A stretch of 12,618 nt of DNA from CAZWRK01 sp964635875 (GCA_964635875.1 CAZWRK010000118.1:1-12618), one strand, 5' to 3'. Shown: positions 1 through 6,073, counted from the stretch's first letter. The notes: a model not told the origin generated them from the sequence alone. Numbers and translations: made by a program.

Positions 1-2
1 CC

Positions 3-1412
3 TACCAGGCCCTAGAACGACTAAGCCATATGCCAGACCGCAACGACCCGCAAGGGGACAGAGTTGCTGGACAATTATACTATGACGTATTGTTCACGGG
101 TGGAAATCTTTCCAACATGACCATCACAAACTCGACTATTCAATTATCGAGTCCTCTTGATGGTGCTTCGGGCGGTACGGGTGTTGCTAACACAGGAAAG
201 ACTATAACATTGGGCGGGAACCTGACGACCTCTGGTTCGTTCCCCATGACGTTGACCGCAACGGCTTCTACGAATGTTACCCTTCCAACAACAGGAACTT
301 TGGCAACATTGGCTGGTTCGGAGGCTCTTACCAACAAATCAGTCAACGGTGTTACTCTAACGGCTGCTGGCAGCGCTACAAACTTCCTAAACGCTCAAGG
401 CAACTATGTTACGGCTGGTGGGGTAACTTCGGTAAGCGGTACAGCTAACCGCATTACTTCTACTGGAGGGGCTACACCCGTTATTGACATTTCCGCAAGC
501 TATGTCGGTCAGACAAGCATCACTACTCTTGGCACTGTAACCTCTGGTACTTGGAGCGCAACGGCCATTGGTGAGACAAAAGGCGGCACAAACCAAACAA
601 CCTATGCACAGGGCGATATTTTATATGCCTCTGCCTCAAACACTCTATCAAAGCTGGCAAAAGATACAGGTTCAACTAGATACTTGTCTAATACAGGAAC
701 ATCCAATAATCCAGCTTGGGCGCAAATCAACCTAGCTAACGGTGTTACTGGAAACCTTCCTGTTTCTAACTTGAACTCTGGTACATCTGCCTCTTCTACG
801 ACTTTCTGGAGAGGGGATGGTACTTGGGCTTCGCCTTTGGCTAGCACTCCAACCCGTCAATACCTCACTTCTGGCTCATCGGCTACCTATACAACCCCTG
901 CGGGGTGTCGTCGTATCCGTGTAACCATTATCGGCGGCGGTGGTGGTGGTGCGGCATTAGCTACTAACAACGGCTCGGACGGTAACGATAGCTCGTTTAA
1001 CAGCATTGTGGCTAAAGGCGGTAAGGGCGGTAAAGCTGGCTCGGACGGTGGTCTGGGCGGTACTGGTGGTACTGGTACGGCTGATTTCCGAATCCCAGGG
1101 GGAGGTGGCGGTAACGCACAGGCTAACCACGGCGGTAACTCGTCTATCGGCGGCGGCGCTCCTGGTTATTACAGTGCAACGGCTTCGGTGGCTGGCGGTA
1201 CAAATACAGGCGGCGGTGGTGCTGGTGGTAATAACGGCTCTACGGTATCTGGCGGCGGCGGCGGTGCTGGTGAAACGGCTATTGTGGATATTTCCAGCCC
1301 TTCGGCTACATATACCTACACGGTAGGAACGGGCGGTAACGGTGGTGCTGCTGGTACTAAAGCGGGTGGTAATGGTGGCTCTGGTGTGATTATCGTTGAG
1401 GAGTTCTACTAA
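3..1412 (+). CDS. Phage tail fibre / receptor-binding protein with glycine-rich C-terminal domain (5' partial)
   Basis: Probable tail fibre that contacts the host surface. The frame is already open at base 3 and stays open to the ATG at 30 (the codons before it encode YQALERLSH), so the gene very likely starts outside the window and the ATG at 30 is internal. Numbered from that Met, residues 1-275 are Thr/Ser/Asn/Gly-rich with fibre-like repeats such as TSGTWSATAI, GGTNQTTYAQGDILYA and TTFWRGDGTW. From about residue 278 a glycine-rich domain begins with YLTSGSSATYTTPAG and RVTIIGGGGGG, continues through many Gly-Gly turns and closes with GVIIVEEFY, the typical end of phage glycine-rich fibre domains. 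Such domains form the distal adhesive tip in several phages. Role in host range is inferred from the family. It is the first gene of the rightward late block and overlaps the next by one base. Confidence 0.85.
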   Translation, partial: YQALERLSHMPDRNDPQGDRVAGQLYYDVLFTGGNLSNMTITNSTIQLSSPLDGASGGTGVANTGKTITLGGNLTTSGSFPMTLTATASTNVTLPTTGTLATLAGSEALTNKSVNGVTLTAAGSATNFLNAQGNYVTAGGVTSVSGTANRITSTGGATPVIDISASYVGQTSITTLGTVTSGTWSATAIGETKGGTNQTTYAQGDILYASASNTLSKLAKDTGSTRYLSNTGTSNNPAWAQINLANGVTGNLPVSNLNSGTSASSTTFWRGDGTWASPLASTPTRQYLTSGSSATYTTPAGCRRIRVTIIGGGGGGAALATNNGSDGNDSSFNSIVAKGGKGGKAGSDGGLGGTGGTGTADFRIPGGGGGNAQANHGGNSSIGGGAPGYYSATASVAGGTNTGGGGAGGNNGSTVSGGGGGAGETAIVDISSPSATYTYTVGTGGNGGAAGTKAGGNGGSGVIIVEEFY

Positions 1413-1702
1413 TGACCCACGACCGCCTATATGACCTTAATACCAAAGTAGCTTCAGCGATTACAAAGCTGGATGCTATGTCTGATGGATTTAATGAACA
1501 CAAAAAGTTCACAGAAACTATGTGGGTAGATATTAAAAAACTTATAGAAAAGCAAGAAGCAAGAAACGACCAGCAGGACGAGCGACTTAACTCCCATGAC
1601 GAATCTCGCACATGGGCTAGGGCTGCTATGTGGGTTATCGGAGTGTTGGGCGGTGCTATTGGTACTTTTGTAGGATTTATAGTCAAGGCTCTGGCTCATT
1701 AA
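1412..1702 (+). CDS. Small coiled-coil protein with C-terminal membrane anchor (XhlA-like lysis-cassette protein)
   Basis: A 96-residue protein. Residues 1-65 are charged and mostly helical, with a likely coiled coil (EHKKFTETMW, KKLIEKQEARNDQQDERL). Residues about 70-94 form one strong transmembrane segment (AAMWVIGVLGGAIGTFVGFI). A helical N-terminus followed by a C-terminal anchor is the layout of XhlA/haemolysin-like accessory proteins often found beside holins. The start ATG overlaps the fibre stop in a TAATG junction, and the stop overlaps the next start in the same way, so the three are probably translationally coupled. Its position between fibre and lysis genes supports a membrane accessory role in lysis, but no catalytic motif is present and the family assignment rests on architecture only. 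Confidence 0.6.
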   Translation: MTHDRLYDLNTKVASAITKLDAMSDGFNEHKKFTETMWVDIKKLIEKQEARNDQQDERLNSHDESRTWARAAMWVIGVLGGAIGTFVGFIVKALAH

Positions 1703-2142
1703 TGAAATTAAAACTTATCCGTGATGGTGAGATAGGGGCTACAACCGTTGGGCGGTTGTTTATAGACGGTATGGGCCACTTGCCGGATATTTTCACGGTA
1801 GAGGAAAAGTGGAAGAATAACGAAAAAGGCCATTCGTGTATCCCATTGGGAACCTATAACTGTATCCCCCACGGCTGGAACGGCGAACCCGTAAAGCAAA
1901 AACGCTGCTGGGAGATAACCAAAGTACCTAACAGGTCGGCTATTCTAATCCATGTCGGTAATACTATCCTTGATATTGAGGGTTGCATAATAGTTGGGTT
2001 TGACCGTGGGTATCATATGGGCCTGCCTGCGGTCTTAAAGTCCCGACCAGCCATGGAGTTACTACGAACGGTCATAGGTCAACGGGCCTTTACCTTGACT
2101 ATCGAGGAAAACCCTGTTAAAATAGACCCGAAAACCTACTAG
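1702..2142 (+). CDS. DUF5675-like protein, candidate cell-wall-active lysis protein
   Basis: A 146-residue protein matching, from memory, the DUF5675 pattern of phages and prophages: an N-terminal strand (MKLKLIRDGEIGATTVGRLF), then TVEEKW, IPLGTYNC, the core IHVGNTILDIEGCIIVG and a C-terminal helix. The core holds His84, Asn87, Asp91 and Cys95. A histidine followed by a Gly-Cys recalls the His...Cys pair of L,D-transpeptidase-fold enzymes, but the spacing is shorter, so catalysis is only a suggestion. I chose the ATG at 1702 because it forms a TAATG overlap with the preceding stop; an upstream in-frame ATG at 1630 would overlap the previous gene by more than 70 bases. It sits just before a holin candidate and spanins, where an endolysin usually lies, and no classical lysozyme or amidase is seen nearby. 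Confidence 0.7.
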   Translation: MKLKLIRDGEIGATTVGRLFIDGMGHLPDIFTVEEKWKNNEKGHSCIPLGTYNCIPHGWNGEPVKQKRCWEITKVPNRSAILIHVGNTILDIEGCIIVGFDRGYHMGLPAVLKSRPAMELLRTVIGQRAFTLTIEENPVKIDPKTY

Positions 2143-2151
2143 GAGATTATC

Positions 2152-2337
2152 ATGCTAAAAGGTAAAAAGACACTTCTTGTTAACGGCGCTCTTGTGGCTG
2201 CTGCTGCAATCTTGCAGTACATTGCTGGCGTTGACCTGACTCAATATGGCCTGAACGCACAAACAGCCGCTATCGTCATGGGTGCTGTTAATATCGGTCT
2301 GCGTTTCCTGACCACTACCCCTGCACTGACCAAGTGA
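2152..2337 (+). CDS. Small two-helix membrane protein, candidate holin
   Basis: A 61-residue protein with a basic start (MLKGKKT) and two hydrophobic stretches: roughly residues 8-25 (LLVNGALVAAAAILQYIAG) and 38-53 (TAAIVMGAVNIGLRFL), ending in TTTPALTK. Size, two membrane segments, charged ends and position between the DUF5675-like gene and the spanin genes fit a class II-type holin that would let the lysis enzyme through the inner membrane. A good ribosome-binding site, AGGAG, lies 2142-2146, a few bases before the ATG. The stop overlaps the GTG start of the next gene in a GTGA junction. Similar small phage proteins are often left as hypothetical, so the holin call rests on context and topology. 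Confidence 0.5.
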   Translation: MLKGKKTLLVNGALVAAAAILQYIAGVDLTQYGLNAQTAAIVMGAVNIGLRFLTTTPALTK

Positions 2338-2579
2338 TTTATTTTTGTTTAGCCTTGGGTCTTGTGGCCCTCTATCTGCTACGCGCTACAATGAAGGGTG
2401 CGGAGGCTCAAGGCATGACGAAACAAGAACTTAAACAGGCAAACGAATCCCTAAAGGAGACGAAAGATGCCATTACAAAATCCGATGCTATCGACAAAGA
2501 GTTGGCGAAACTTAGTGATGATGATATTACTAATGAGCTTGCTAAGCATGGCTGGATGCGAAACAGTAACGACAACTAA
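2334..2579 (+). CDS. Putative i-spanin (Rz-like inner-membrane spanin subunit)
   Basis: An 81-residue protein that begins with an N-terminal signal-anchor (residues 2-17, IYFCLALGLVALYLLR) and continues as a charged helical periplasmic domain likely to form a coiled coil (KQELKQANESLKETKDAITK), ending with LSDDDITNELAKHGWMR, a tail common in short Rz-type proteins. An i-spanin spans from the inner membrane towards the outer-membrane lipoprotein partner and disrupts the outer membrane at the end of lysis. The GTG start is chosen because it lies in a GTGA overlap with the preceding stop and keeps the whole membrane segment. The o-spanin gene starts inside it in the +1 frame, the classic Rz/Rz1 arrangement. 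Confidence 0.7.
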   Translation: MIYFCLALGLVALYLLRATMKGAEAQGMTKQELKQANESLKETKDAITKSDAIDKELAKLSDDDITNELAKHGWMRNSNDN

Positions 2580-2691
2580 CACTTGCTGCGCTGTACTAAA
2601 GCCGATATTCGCAGTAAAACAGGACACAAGAGATACGCAGTTACAGGCTTTGGCGTATAACTTAAAACGGGAATCACTGTGCAATGAATAA
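2467..2691 (+). CDS. Putative o-spanin lipoprotein (Rz1-like), overlapping the i-spanin gene in the +1 frame
   Basis: A 74-residue protein starting inside the i-spanin gene. A basic N-terminus with Lys11 and Arg14 is followed by a hydrophobic stretch (LVMMILLMSLLSMAG) and Cys31, a lipobox-like signal (MAGC; Met at -3 is slightly unusual). After processing, a roughly 44-residue periplasmic domain would remain, with two adjacent cysteines, a PIF segment and ALAYNLKRESLC, similar to small phage lipoproteins I recall that end in an (A)HN...C pattern. The start is supported by AAGGAG seven bases upstream. The first 113 bases of the gene are shared with the i-spanin frame. Together the two genes imply a host with an outer membrane. 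Confidence 0.72.
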   Translation: MPLQNPMLSTKSWRNLVMMILLMSLLSMAGCETVTTTNTCCAVLKPIFAVKQDTRDTQLQALAYNLKRESLCNE

Positions 2692-2905
2692 TGTTGTTAG
2701 GTTTCCAGGTATAACCAAAAAAGACCTATCAGCCAAGGATATGTTGGCCGCAATATCAGAAGAAAATCCTAAAAACGCATTTGTTATAGTCTGGCCAGAG
2801 GATGGAACGATGCCAACATATCATAGCAGTACAGGTGATACTGCGGTGGTATTAATGCGCTTACAGCAATTTATACATGATTACTATGCTGGTAGATTTA
2901 TATGA
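2684..2905 (+). CDS. Small conserved phage protein of unknown function
   Basis: A 73-residue soluble protein beginning MNNVVRFPGI, with a predicted alpha/beta core (NAFVIVWPEDGTMPTYHSST) and a C-terminal helix (TAVVLMRLQQFIHDYY). The pattern of an early VRFPG, a central VIVWPEDG and a YHSST block is familiar from other phage proteins of unknown role, but I cannot assign a function. Its ATG overlaps the o-spanin stop by eight bases and its stop overlaps the next start in an ATGA junction, so it belongs to the same late transcript as the lysis genes. No membrane segment, signal peptide or catalytic motif is evident. Confidence 0.6.
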   Translation: MNNVVRFPGITKKDLSAKDMLAAISEENPKNAFVIVWPEDGTMPTYHSSTGDTAVVLMRLQQFIHDYYAGRFI

Positions 2906-3447
2906 TAGCCCTATATGCAGCCCTTGGAGCGTTCTTTAACGCCTATATTCGCGGCGCTGCTATTGACCATTATTTTAAAAAGTACCACAAGTTTGGCAAT
3001 CTATTCCTAAAGCTACGGCTAGCAAAAATAGAGGACGGAGAAACAACCCTCCGGTTTACCAAGCCTATCAACGCCACAGCCTTCGGAATCGCCGCATACT
3101 TCGTGGTGCATAACTACCTATTCGCCGCCCTAATCGGACTTGGTATGTTCGTAGGTCAGGCCCCCGCTATCTTTAAGAACGAGATAGATTCCTACTATAA
3201 AAACCGCCAGTATTTGGATTGGTCCTTAATCGTCCTAGAACGGGCACTGGTGTGGGTATTGCCTTTGCTGCTGGTAAGTATACCATTCACCCGTGATGGC
3301 TCACTGTGGTGGCTCCTAGCGGTTCCTGTGATGCCTATAGCCTACTCTGTCATGTTCTGCGAATGGCTACATACCAGAGTAAATCGATGGGCGCTTGCGG
3401 AGGCGATATTTGGGTCTTGCCTTTGGGGTATATTAGTGCTAATGTAG
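2902..3447 (+). CDS. Multi-pass membrane protein of unknown function
   Basis: A 181-residue protein with about five hydrophobic segments: the N-terminus (MIALYAALGAFFNAYI), residues 58-85 (AFGIAAYFVVHNYLFAALIGLGMFV), 106-124 (LIVLERALVWVLPLLLVSIP), 132-150 (SLWWLLAVPVMPIAYSVMF) and the C-terminus (LAEAIFGSCLWGILVLM). Charged loops such as HYFKKYHKFGNLFLKLR probably face the cytoplasm. No known holin, exclusion or transporter motif is recognised. It is the last gene of the rightward block, starts in an ATGA overlap and is followed after about 35 bases by a terminator. By position it could modify the host envelope late in infection or block superinfection, but that is guesswork. Confidence 0.6.
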   Translation: MIALYAALGAFFNAYIRGAAIDHYFKKYHKFGNLFLKLRLAKIEDGETTLRFTKPINATAFGIAAYFVVHNYLFAALIGLGMFVGQAPAIFKNEIDSYYKNRQYLDWSLIVLERALVWVLPLLLVSIPFTRDGSLWWLLAVPVMPIAYSVMFCEWLHTRVNRWALAEAIFGSCLWGILVLM

Positions 3448-3481
3448 GATTCCTATGAAGTGCCAATATCACTTGGTACAG

Positions 3482-3508
3482 ACCCACTGCGCTAACAGTG
3501 GGTTTTTT
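3482..3508 (+). terminator. Rho-independent terminator of the rightward late block
   Basis: ACCCACTG at 3482-3489 pairs perfectly with CAGTGGGT at 3496-3503 around a six-base loop (CGCTAA), and T continues to 3508. It lies 35 bases after the stop of the last rightward gene, where late transcription is expected to end. Confidence 0.93.
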
Positions 3509-3524
3509 ATTGCTCAAATAATTC

Positions 3525-3555
3525 TTGACACTTGATTAGAAATCTGTGATATAAT
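3525..3555 (+). promoter_or_regulatory. Strong sigma70-like promoter facing the first scaffold gap
   Basis: A perfect -35 box TTGACA (3525-3530) and a perfect -10 box TATAAT (3550-3555) are 19 bases apart. The -10 is preceded by TGA, an extended -10 element, which tolerates long spacing; GATATA at 3548 would give a spacer of 17. It lies just after the late terminator and points rightward into the N gap, so the transcribed gene is missing or mostly in the gap. Most likely it serves an independent rightward unit. Confidence 0.65.
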
Positions 3556-3558
3556 GTT

Positions 3559-3658
3559 NNNNNNNNNNNNNNNNNNNNNNNNNNNNNNNNNNNNNNNNNN
3601 NNNNNNNNNNNNNNNNNNNNNNNNNNNNNNNNNNNNNNNNNNNNNNNNNNNNNNNNNN
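3559..3658. other. Scaffold gap of unknown true length (100 N)
   Basis: One hundred N, the usual placeholder for a gap of unknown size. Unlike the second gap, the two flanks share no repeated end sequence, so real sequence is missing here and the join depends on read pairing. Genes transcribed from the promoter at 3525 would fall here. Confidence 0.95.
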
Positions 3659-3774
3659 CTGTCCAGCCCATAGAGCAAGGTGAGGCGCGTCTGTGCAAAG
3701 GGTGGGGACAAATCGTCCCATACCACGCCATATCGCCCCCTTGCCTTTCTGCAACATTTCAAAACCTTTCTTAA
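3659..3774 (+). other. Possible 3' end of a rightward gene lost in the gap (or start of a leftward one)
   Basis: This short stretch is clearly more GC-rich than the AT-rich DNA that follows, suggesting it is coding up to about 3770. On the plus strand one frame is open from the gap to a TAA at 3772-3774 and would encode a tail containing EQGEARLCKGWGQIVPYHA and ending FQNLS. On the minus strand an ATG at 3757, preceded by GAAAGG, opens a frame beginning MLQKGKGAIWRGMGRFVP that runs into the gap. I cannot decide between them and recognise neither. The plus reading agrees with the promoter at 3525. Confidence 0.3.
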
Positions 3775-3864
3775 GCTATTTAACAGCGTGGATTAAAGGA
3801 TATAATATGATCAATAGTTTAATACAATTTCATTATCTACATTAATTAACAATCTACTACTTAG

Positions 3865-3910
3865 CTATTTGCAATTCCTGTTAAAGAAGTTCAATATATT
3901 TAACAAATAG
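3865..3910. repeat. Interrupted inverted repeat in AT-rich junction
   Basis: TGTTAAA (3879-3885) pairs with TTTAACA (3899-3905) across 13 bases, and the pairing continues outward with CTATT (3865-3869) and AATAG (3906-3910) after a nine-base bulge on the left side. A folded RNA or protein-binding dyad is possible. No function is known. Confidence 0.5.
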
Positions 3911-3938
3911 TAGTAAACGTGTTAAAAAGTTAACTAGG

Positions 3939-3974
3939 TTTTACTTTATATTCAATAATATATCAAAAGTAAAA
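3939..3974. repeat. Long AT hairpin (9 + 5 bp stem)
   Basis: TTTTACTTT (3939-3947) pairs with AAAGTAAAA (3966-3974), and immediately inside ATATT (3948-3952) pairs with AATAT (3957-3961) around a CAAT loop, with only a four-base bulge on the right side. This is the strongest hairpin of the junction. It lies 59 bases beyond the end of the leftward block and lacks a following T-run on either strand, so a terminator role is not obvious. Confidence 0.65.
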
Positions 3975-4032
3975 TATGATACGCTATAAGTTATCCCATG
4001 TTATCGTTTTTTGATAAACCATACTAACTTAT

Positions 4033-4308
4033 CTATATTAGTTCACGCCGCTTTCGTAGTATAAACAGGCAATTCACTATTTCCTGCACCTCATGGCACT
4101 CAACGTCCGGTTCGCCCATATGCAGGGCGTGGCGTAGTTTTGAGGCTACAAAGTCCTCTATAGGTACGTTCTTCCAGTTATCACGGCTATATTTATGCTC
4201 ACCGAAGGATAAAGCTCTACAGATACGTTCAAGCTCTGGGGCGAATTCCAATAGATAGGTAGTATCAGGTTTGCCTTCCTTTTGTTTATTCACGGTACAG
4301 GCTCCCAT
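4033..4308 (-). CDS. dATP/dGTP diphosphohydrolase-like protein (DUF5664-type, MazG-superfamily-like)
   Basis: A 91-residue protein whose core matches, from memory, the family called dATP/dGTP diphosphohydrolase N-terminal domain (former DUF5664): KPDTTYLLEFAPELERI, ALSFGEHKYSRDNW, a helix ASKLRHALHMGEPDVE and a final helix HEVQEIVNCLFILRKR. The FGxxKYxxxNW block is diagnostic. These all-alpha enzymes remove pyrophosphate from purine dNTPs; relatives (MazZ) assist 2-aminoadenine DNA synthesis in some phages, but no PurZ is visible here. It is the last gene of the leftward block and overlaps the upstream gene by 23 bases. An alternative GTG start at 4293, behind GGGAG, is plausible and would remove five residues. 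Confidence 0.7.
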   Translation of the reverse strand: MGACTVNKQKEGKPDTTYLLEFAPELERICRALSFGEHKYSRDNWKNVPIEDFVASKLRHALHMGEPDVECHEVQEIVNCLFILRKRRELI

Positions 4309-4459
4309 AGTTTCCGCAGTAGTTACATTGTATATCGCCCAATAACCACGTTATAGGCACTTTGTAGCTTGCCAGCTTTCCACATAGAACGCAACGGCAA
4401 TATAGGTCATCATGGGGTCGGCGGTCGTCCAGATTAACCACGTTGCTTTTATCCGGCAT
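4286..4459 (-). CDS. Small zinc-finger-like protein, unknown function
   Basis: A 57-residue protein with five cysteines placed as C21-x-C23-x2-C26 and C45-x2-C48, suggesting one bound zinc and a zinc-ribbon or knuckle fold. I prefer the ATG at 4459 because AAAGG stands seven bases upstream. A start at 4495 would add 12 residues and gives an ATGA overlap with the HNH gene stop, so it remains possible. Neighbours are an HNH nuclease upstream and a dNTP hydrolase downstream. Small zinc proteins are common in phage early regions and often bind nucleic acid or host proteins, but no specific role can be given. Confidence 0.6.
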   Translation of the reverse strand: MPDKSNVVNLDDRRPHDDLYCRCVLCGKLASYKVPITWLLGDIQCNYCGNYGSLYRE

Positions 4460-4491
4460 ACCACGGCCTTTAAAGTTATCGTTAGCAATAA

Positions 4492-4782
4492 TCATAAATC
4501 TAGGTTCATCTGCGTCCCGTACTGTGAACGCTTGGAGGCACATTCATCCCAATGATATATAGCATGGCAATTCTTGCAAAGGGGTATTGTTTTATCAAGC
4601 TCGGTCTGGATTTGAGTTATTTCAAAACCATTATGGACCATATTGGAAATCGTAAATCTTTTTTCCTTCGGGTCTCTATGGTGGAATTCCATTGCTGCTG
4701 GGTGCTTGAATCCACAAGAGGTACATTCAACATTCTCTTTGAGCTGTTTAAACCACTCTCTAATGTGTTCTTTTCGCTCCAT
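4492..4782 (-). CDS. HNH endonuclease
   Basis: A 96-residue protein with a complete HNH nuclease core: zinc-binding C20-x2-C23, the His-His-Arg-Asp-Pro strand (H34-P38), then LCKNCH (C69, C72, H73) and H77. His35 is the likely general base, with later histidines binding the metal. This small single-domain form makes breaks or nicks in DNA and in phages is seen as a homing nuclease, packaging helper or recombination enzyme. GAGGTG lies just upstream of the ATG, and a candidate promoter (4801-4829) precedes it. Its location inside the leftward block, away from terminase genes, makes a packaging role less likely, although the whole genome is not visible. Confidence 0.85.
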   Translation of the reverse strand: MERKEHIREWFKQLKENVECTSCGFKHPAAMEFHHRDPKEKRFTISNMVHNGFEITQIQTELDKTIPLCKNCHAIYHWDECASKRSQYGTQMNLDL

Positions 4783-4800
4783 GAAGACACCTCATAAATT

Positions 4801-4829
4801 ATGATACAATACTTTATTTTTTCTGTCTA
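4801..4829 (-). promoter_or_regulatory. Candidate internal promoter upstream of the HNH gene
   Basis: On the minus strand TAGACA (4824-4829) and TATCAT (4801-4806) are separated by 17 bases, one mismatch each from the sigma70 consensus. The site overlaps the 3' end of the preceding gene and lies about 20 bases before the HNH ATG, so it could give extra expression of the last three genes. Confidence 0.45.
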
Positions 4830-5071
4830 TCCTTTTTAGTTGGTCTTCGTTTCGTTCCGGCGTAAGTAAAAAGCCTATCACCTAGCCAGAGAAAGAAGTA
4901 ATCCCTCTGGCAATCTTTGCACAACAGGTCGTCACACACGTTGTCTCTTATAGGTAGCAGGAGGTTATATTCAGCCTGACAGTCAAAGTGCATACAGCGA
5001 AACAGCCCCTTGTCGTGTTCGCGCAAGGAATCAAGTTTATATACGTTAGTCTTTTTACGTTTTTTAGCCAT
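4814..5071 (-). CDS. Small basic protein with zinc-binding cysteines
   Basis: An 85-residue protein. The start (MAKKRKK) and end (KRRPTKKDRQKK) are strongly basic, and between them lie C26-x4-C31, C46, C51 and C54 (CKDC), a plausible zinc ribbon. Basic tails plus a zinc site suggest nucleic acid binding, but the protein is not recognised. The ATG at 5071 is chosen over one six codons earlier because GGGAGG lies six bases in front of it. It overlaps the end of the metallophosphoesterase gene by eight bases, so the two are probably co-translated. Confidence 0.6.
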   Translation of the reverse strand: MAKKRKKTNVYKLDSLREHDKGLFRCMHFDCQAEYNLLLPIRDNVCDDLLCKDCQRDYFFLWLGDRLFTYAGTKRRPTKKDRQKK

Positions 5072-6023
5072 GCCGCGCCTCCCATTCAATTTGTAATTCT
5101 ATCATAGAATGTAACTTTTCGGCTATAATCTTACCGTCCAAAGTCACAATTTCATAAACACCATAAGACCATCCTGAAGGGCTATCCCCCACATAGTCAA
5201 AAACAAACCCCTGCGGAAGGCTGCATGGCACGTTAATCATGACTACGTTGCCATGTTCCCCGTCGTCTTTTTCCTCCGTGTAAACCCCCCTCATGTGGTT
5301 ATGCCCGAACACCATCGGCCGGACGATTCGCTTGGCCTGTCTGGACATGATATTCTGACCGCCCAGGGGCTTGGTTCCTGACCCCTTGGCAAACGGGGTA
5401 TGAATATAATCAACGCCCTCTACGGTCATCCTCTGGCCGTATTCTTTCATGTGCCAGTTGTTAGACTCAAACACCCGCATTAATGCATGGTGCATAGTCC
5501 CGTTTGTCTCTGGGTATTTTGTTTCATAAAGTTTAGCTCGAATGTCATGATTCCCCAAAACCCCATATACGGGTATGTTTCCACTCTCGGATTGAAAAAG
5601 CCCCAACGATTCGTTGAGGCTTGTCAGGTCGTCTTGGTAGGTTCCTTTAAACCGCCCGTGGTAGCTCTCATTCGGGACGTGGGTGCAAAGGCTAAGAAGG
5701 TCTGCAACATCCCCTAAGTGTATCACATGGTCGTATTTCCCATGCTTGGCGTGGTAGCCCATCCATTTAAATCTGTCTTTGGGTATATTCGGGTCGTCGT
5801 GCGTATCTGCTATAGCAAGCGTTCTTTTAAGTATGGGTTGGACGTATGGTTCTTGTATATACTGCGTAGATACCCTCGGCATGATAGGTTTTTCTATCTG
5901 CTTCAATTCTCGCTTTAGGTTATTTTGTAATGTTGTATATGGTATGCCAGTTTGTCTGGAGGCTTCTCTTATACTGGGGTACTTGTCCAGCAAATCGCGG
6001 TATGATTTTATACCGCTTGACAT
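5064..6023 (-). CDS. Calcineurin-like metallophosphoesterase with N-terminal helix-turn-helix
   Basis: A 319-residue protein. Residues about 5-40 resemble a helix-turn-helix (YPSIREASRQTGIPYTTLQN). A linker leads to the phosphoesterase domain, which shows the full metal-binding set: ADTH (D73, H75), GDVAD (D105), GNHD (N158, H159), a later His near 208 (YIHTP) and GHNH (H241, H243). Such enzymes use two metal ions to cleave phosphomonoesters or diesters, including DNA ends, RNA 2',3'-phosphates or nucleotides; the substrate cannot be read from sequence. The HTH suggests action on or near DNA. A stop codon directly precedes the ATG, so no longer start is available. Intergenic DNA upstream carries a perfect 10-bp palindrome and a TTGACA box, so it may have its own promoter. 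Confidence 0.87.
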   Translation of the reverse strand: MSSGIKSYRDLLDKYPSIREASRQTGIPYTTLQNNLKRELKQIEKPIMPRVSTQYIQEPYVQPILKRTLAIADTHDDPNIPKDRFKWMGYHAKHGKYDHVIHLGDVADLLSLCTHVPNESYHGRFKGTYQDDLTSLNESLGLFQSESGNIPVYGVLGNHDIRAKLYETKYPETNGTMHHALMRVFESNNWHMKEYGQRMTVEGVDYIHTPFAKGSGTKPLGGQNIMSRQAKRIVRPMVFGHNHMRGVYTEEKDDGEHGNVVMINVPCSLPQGFVFDYVGDSPSGWSYGVYEIVTLDGKIIAEKLHSMIELQIEWEARHG

Positions 6024-6073
6024 CTAGGGCCACCGATTAATCATGCAATAACACCACCACATTTTCATACGTT

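Larger units (their letters stand above)
3775..4032. other. AT-rich, hairpin-rich intergenic region between convergent blocks
   Basis: About 258 bases with no convincing gene. It is far richer in A and T than the flanking genes and contains several dyads: 3865-3910, 3921-3934 (GTTAA/TTAAC) and 3939-3974. One 12-codon frame starts at 3808 with AAAGG in front but is too short to claim. No U-tract follows the hairpins on either strand, so they are not standard terminators. It could hold an origin, recombination site or regulatory RNA; the sequence does not decide. Confidence 0.6.

Noticed and set aside
1006..1326. 106-codon plus-strand frame inside the tail fibre gene
   Set aside because: It is a shifted reading of the GGC/GGT-rich glycine domain, giving Val/Ala/Leu-rich sequence with no ribosome-binding site.
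3808..3846. Twelve-codon peptide with AAAGG upstream
   Set aside because: Too short and in AT-rich DNA where such frames occur by chance.
3939..3974. Bidirectional terminator
   Set aside because: A good hairpin but no T-run follows on either strand, so I list it only as a hairpin.
5487..6027. Three plus-strand frames opposite the phosphoesterase gene
   Set aside because: Antisense shadows of a gene with a complete set of metal-binding motifs.
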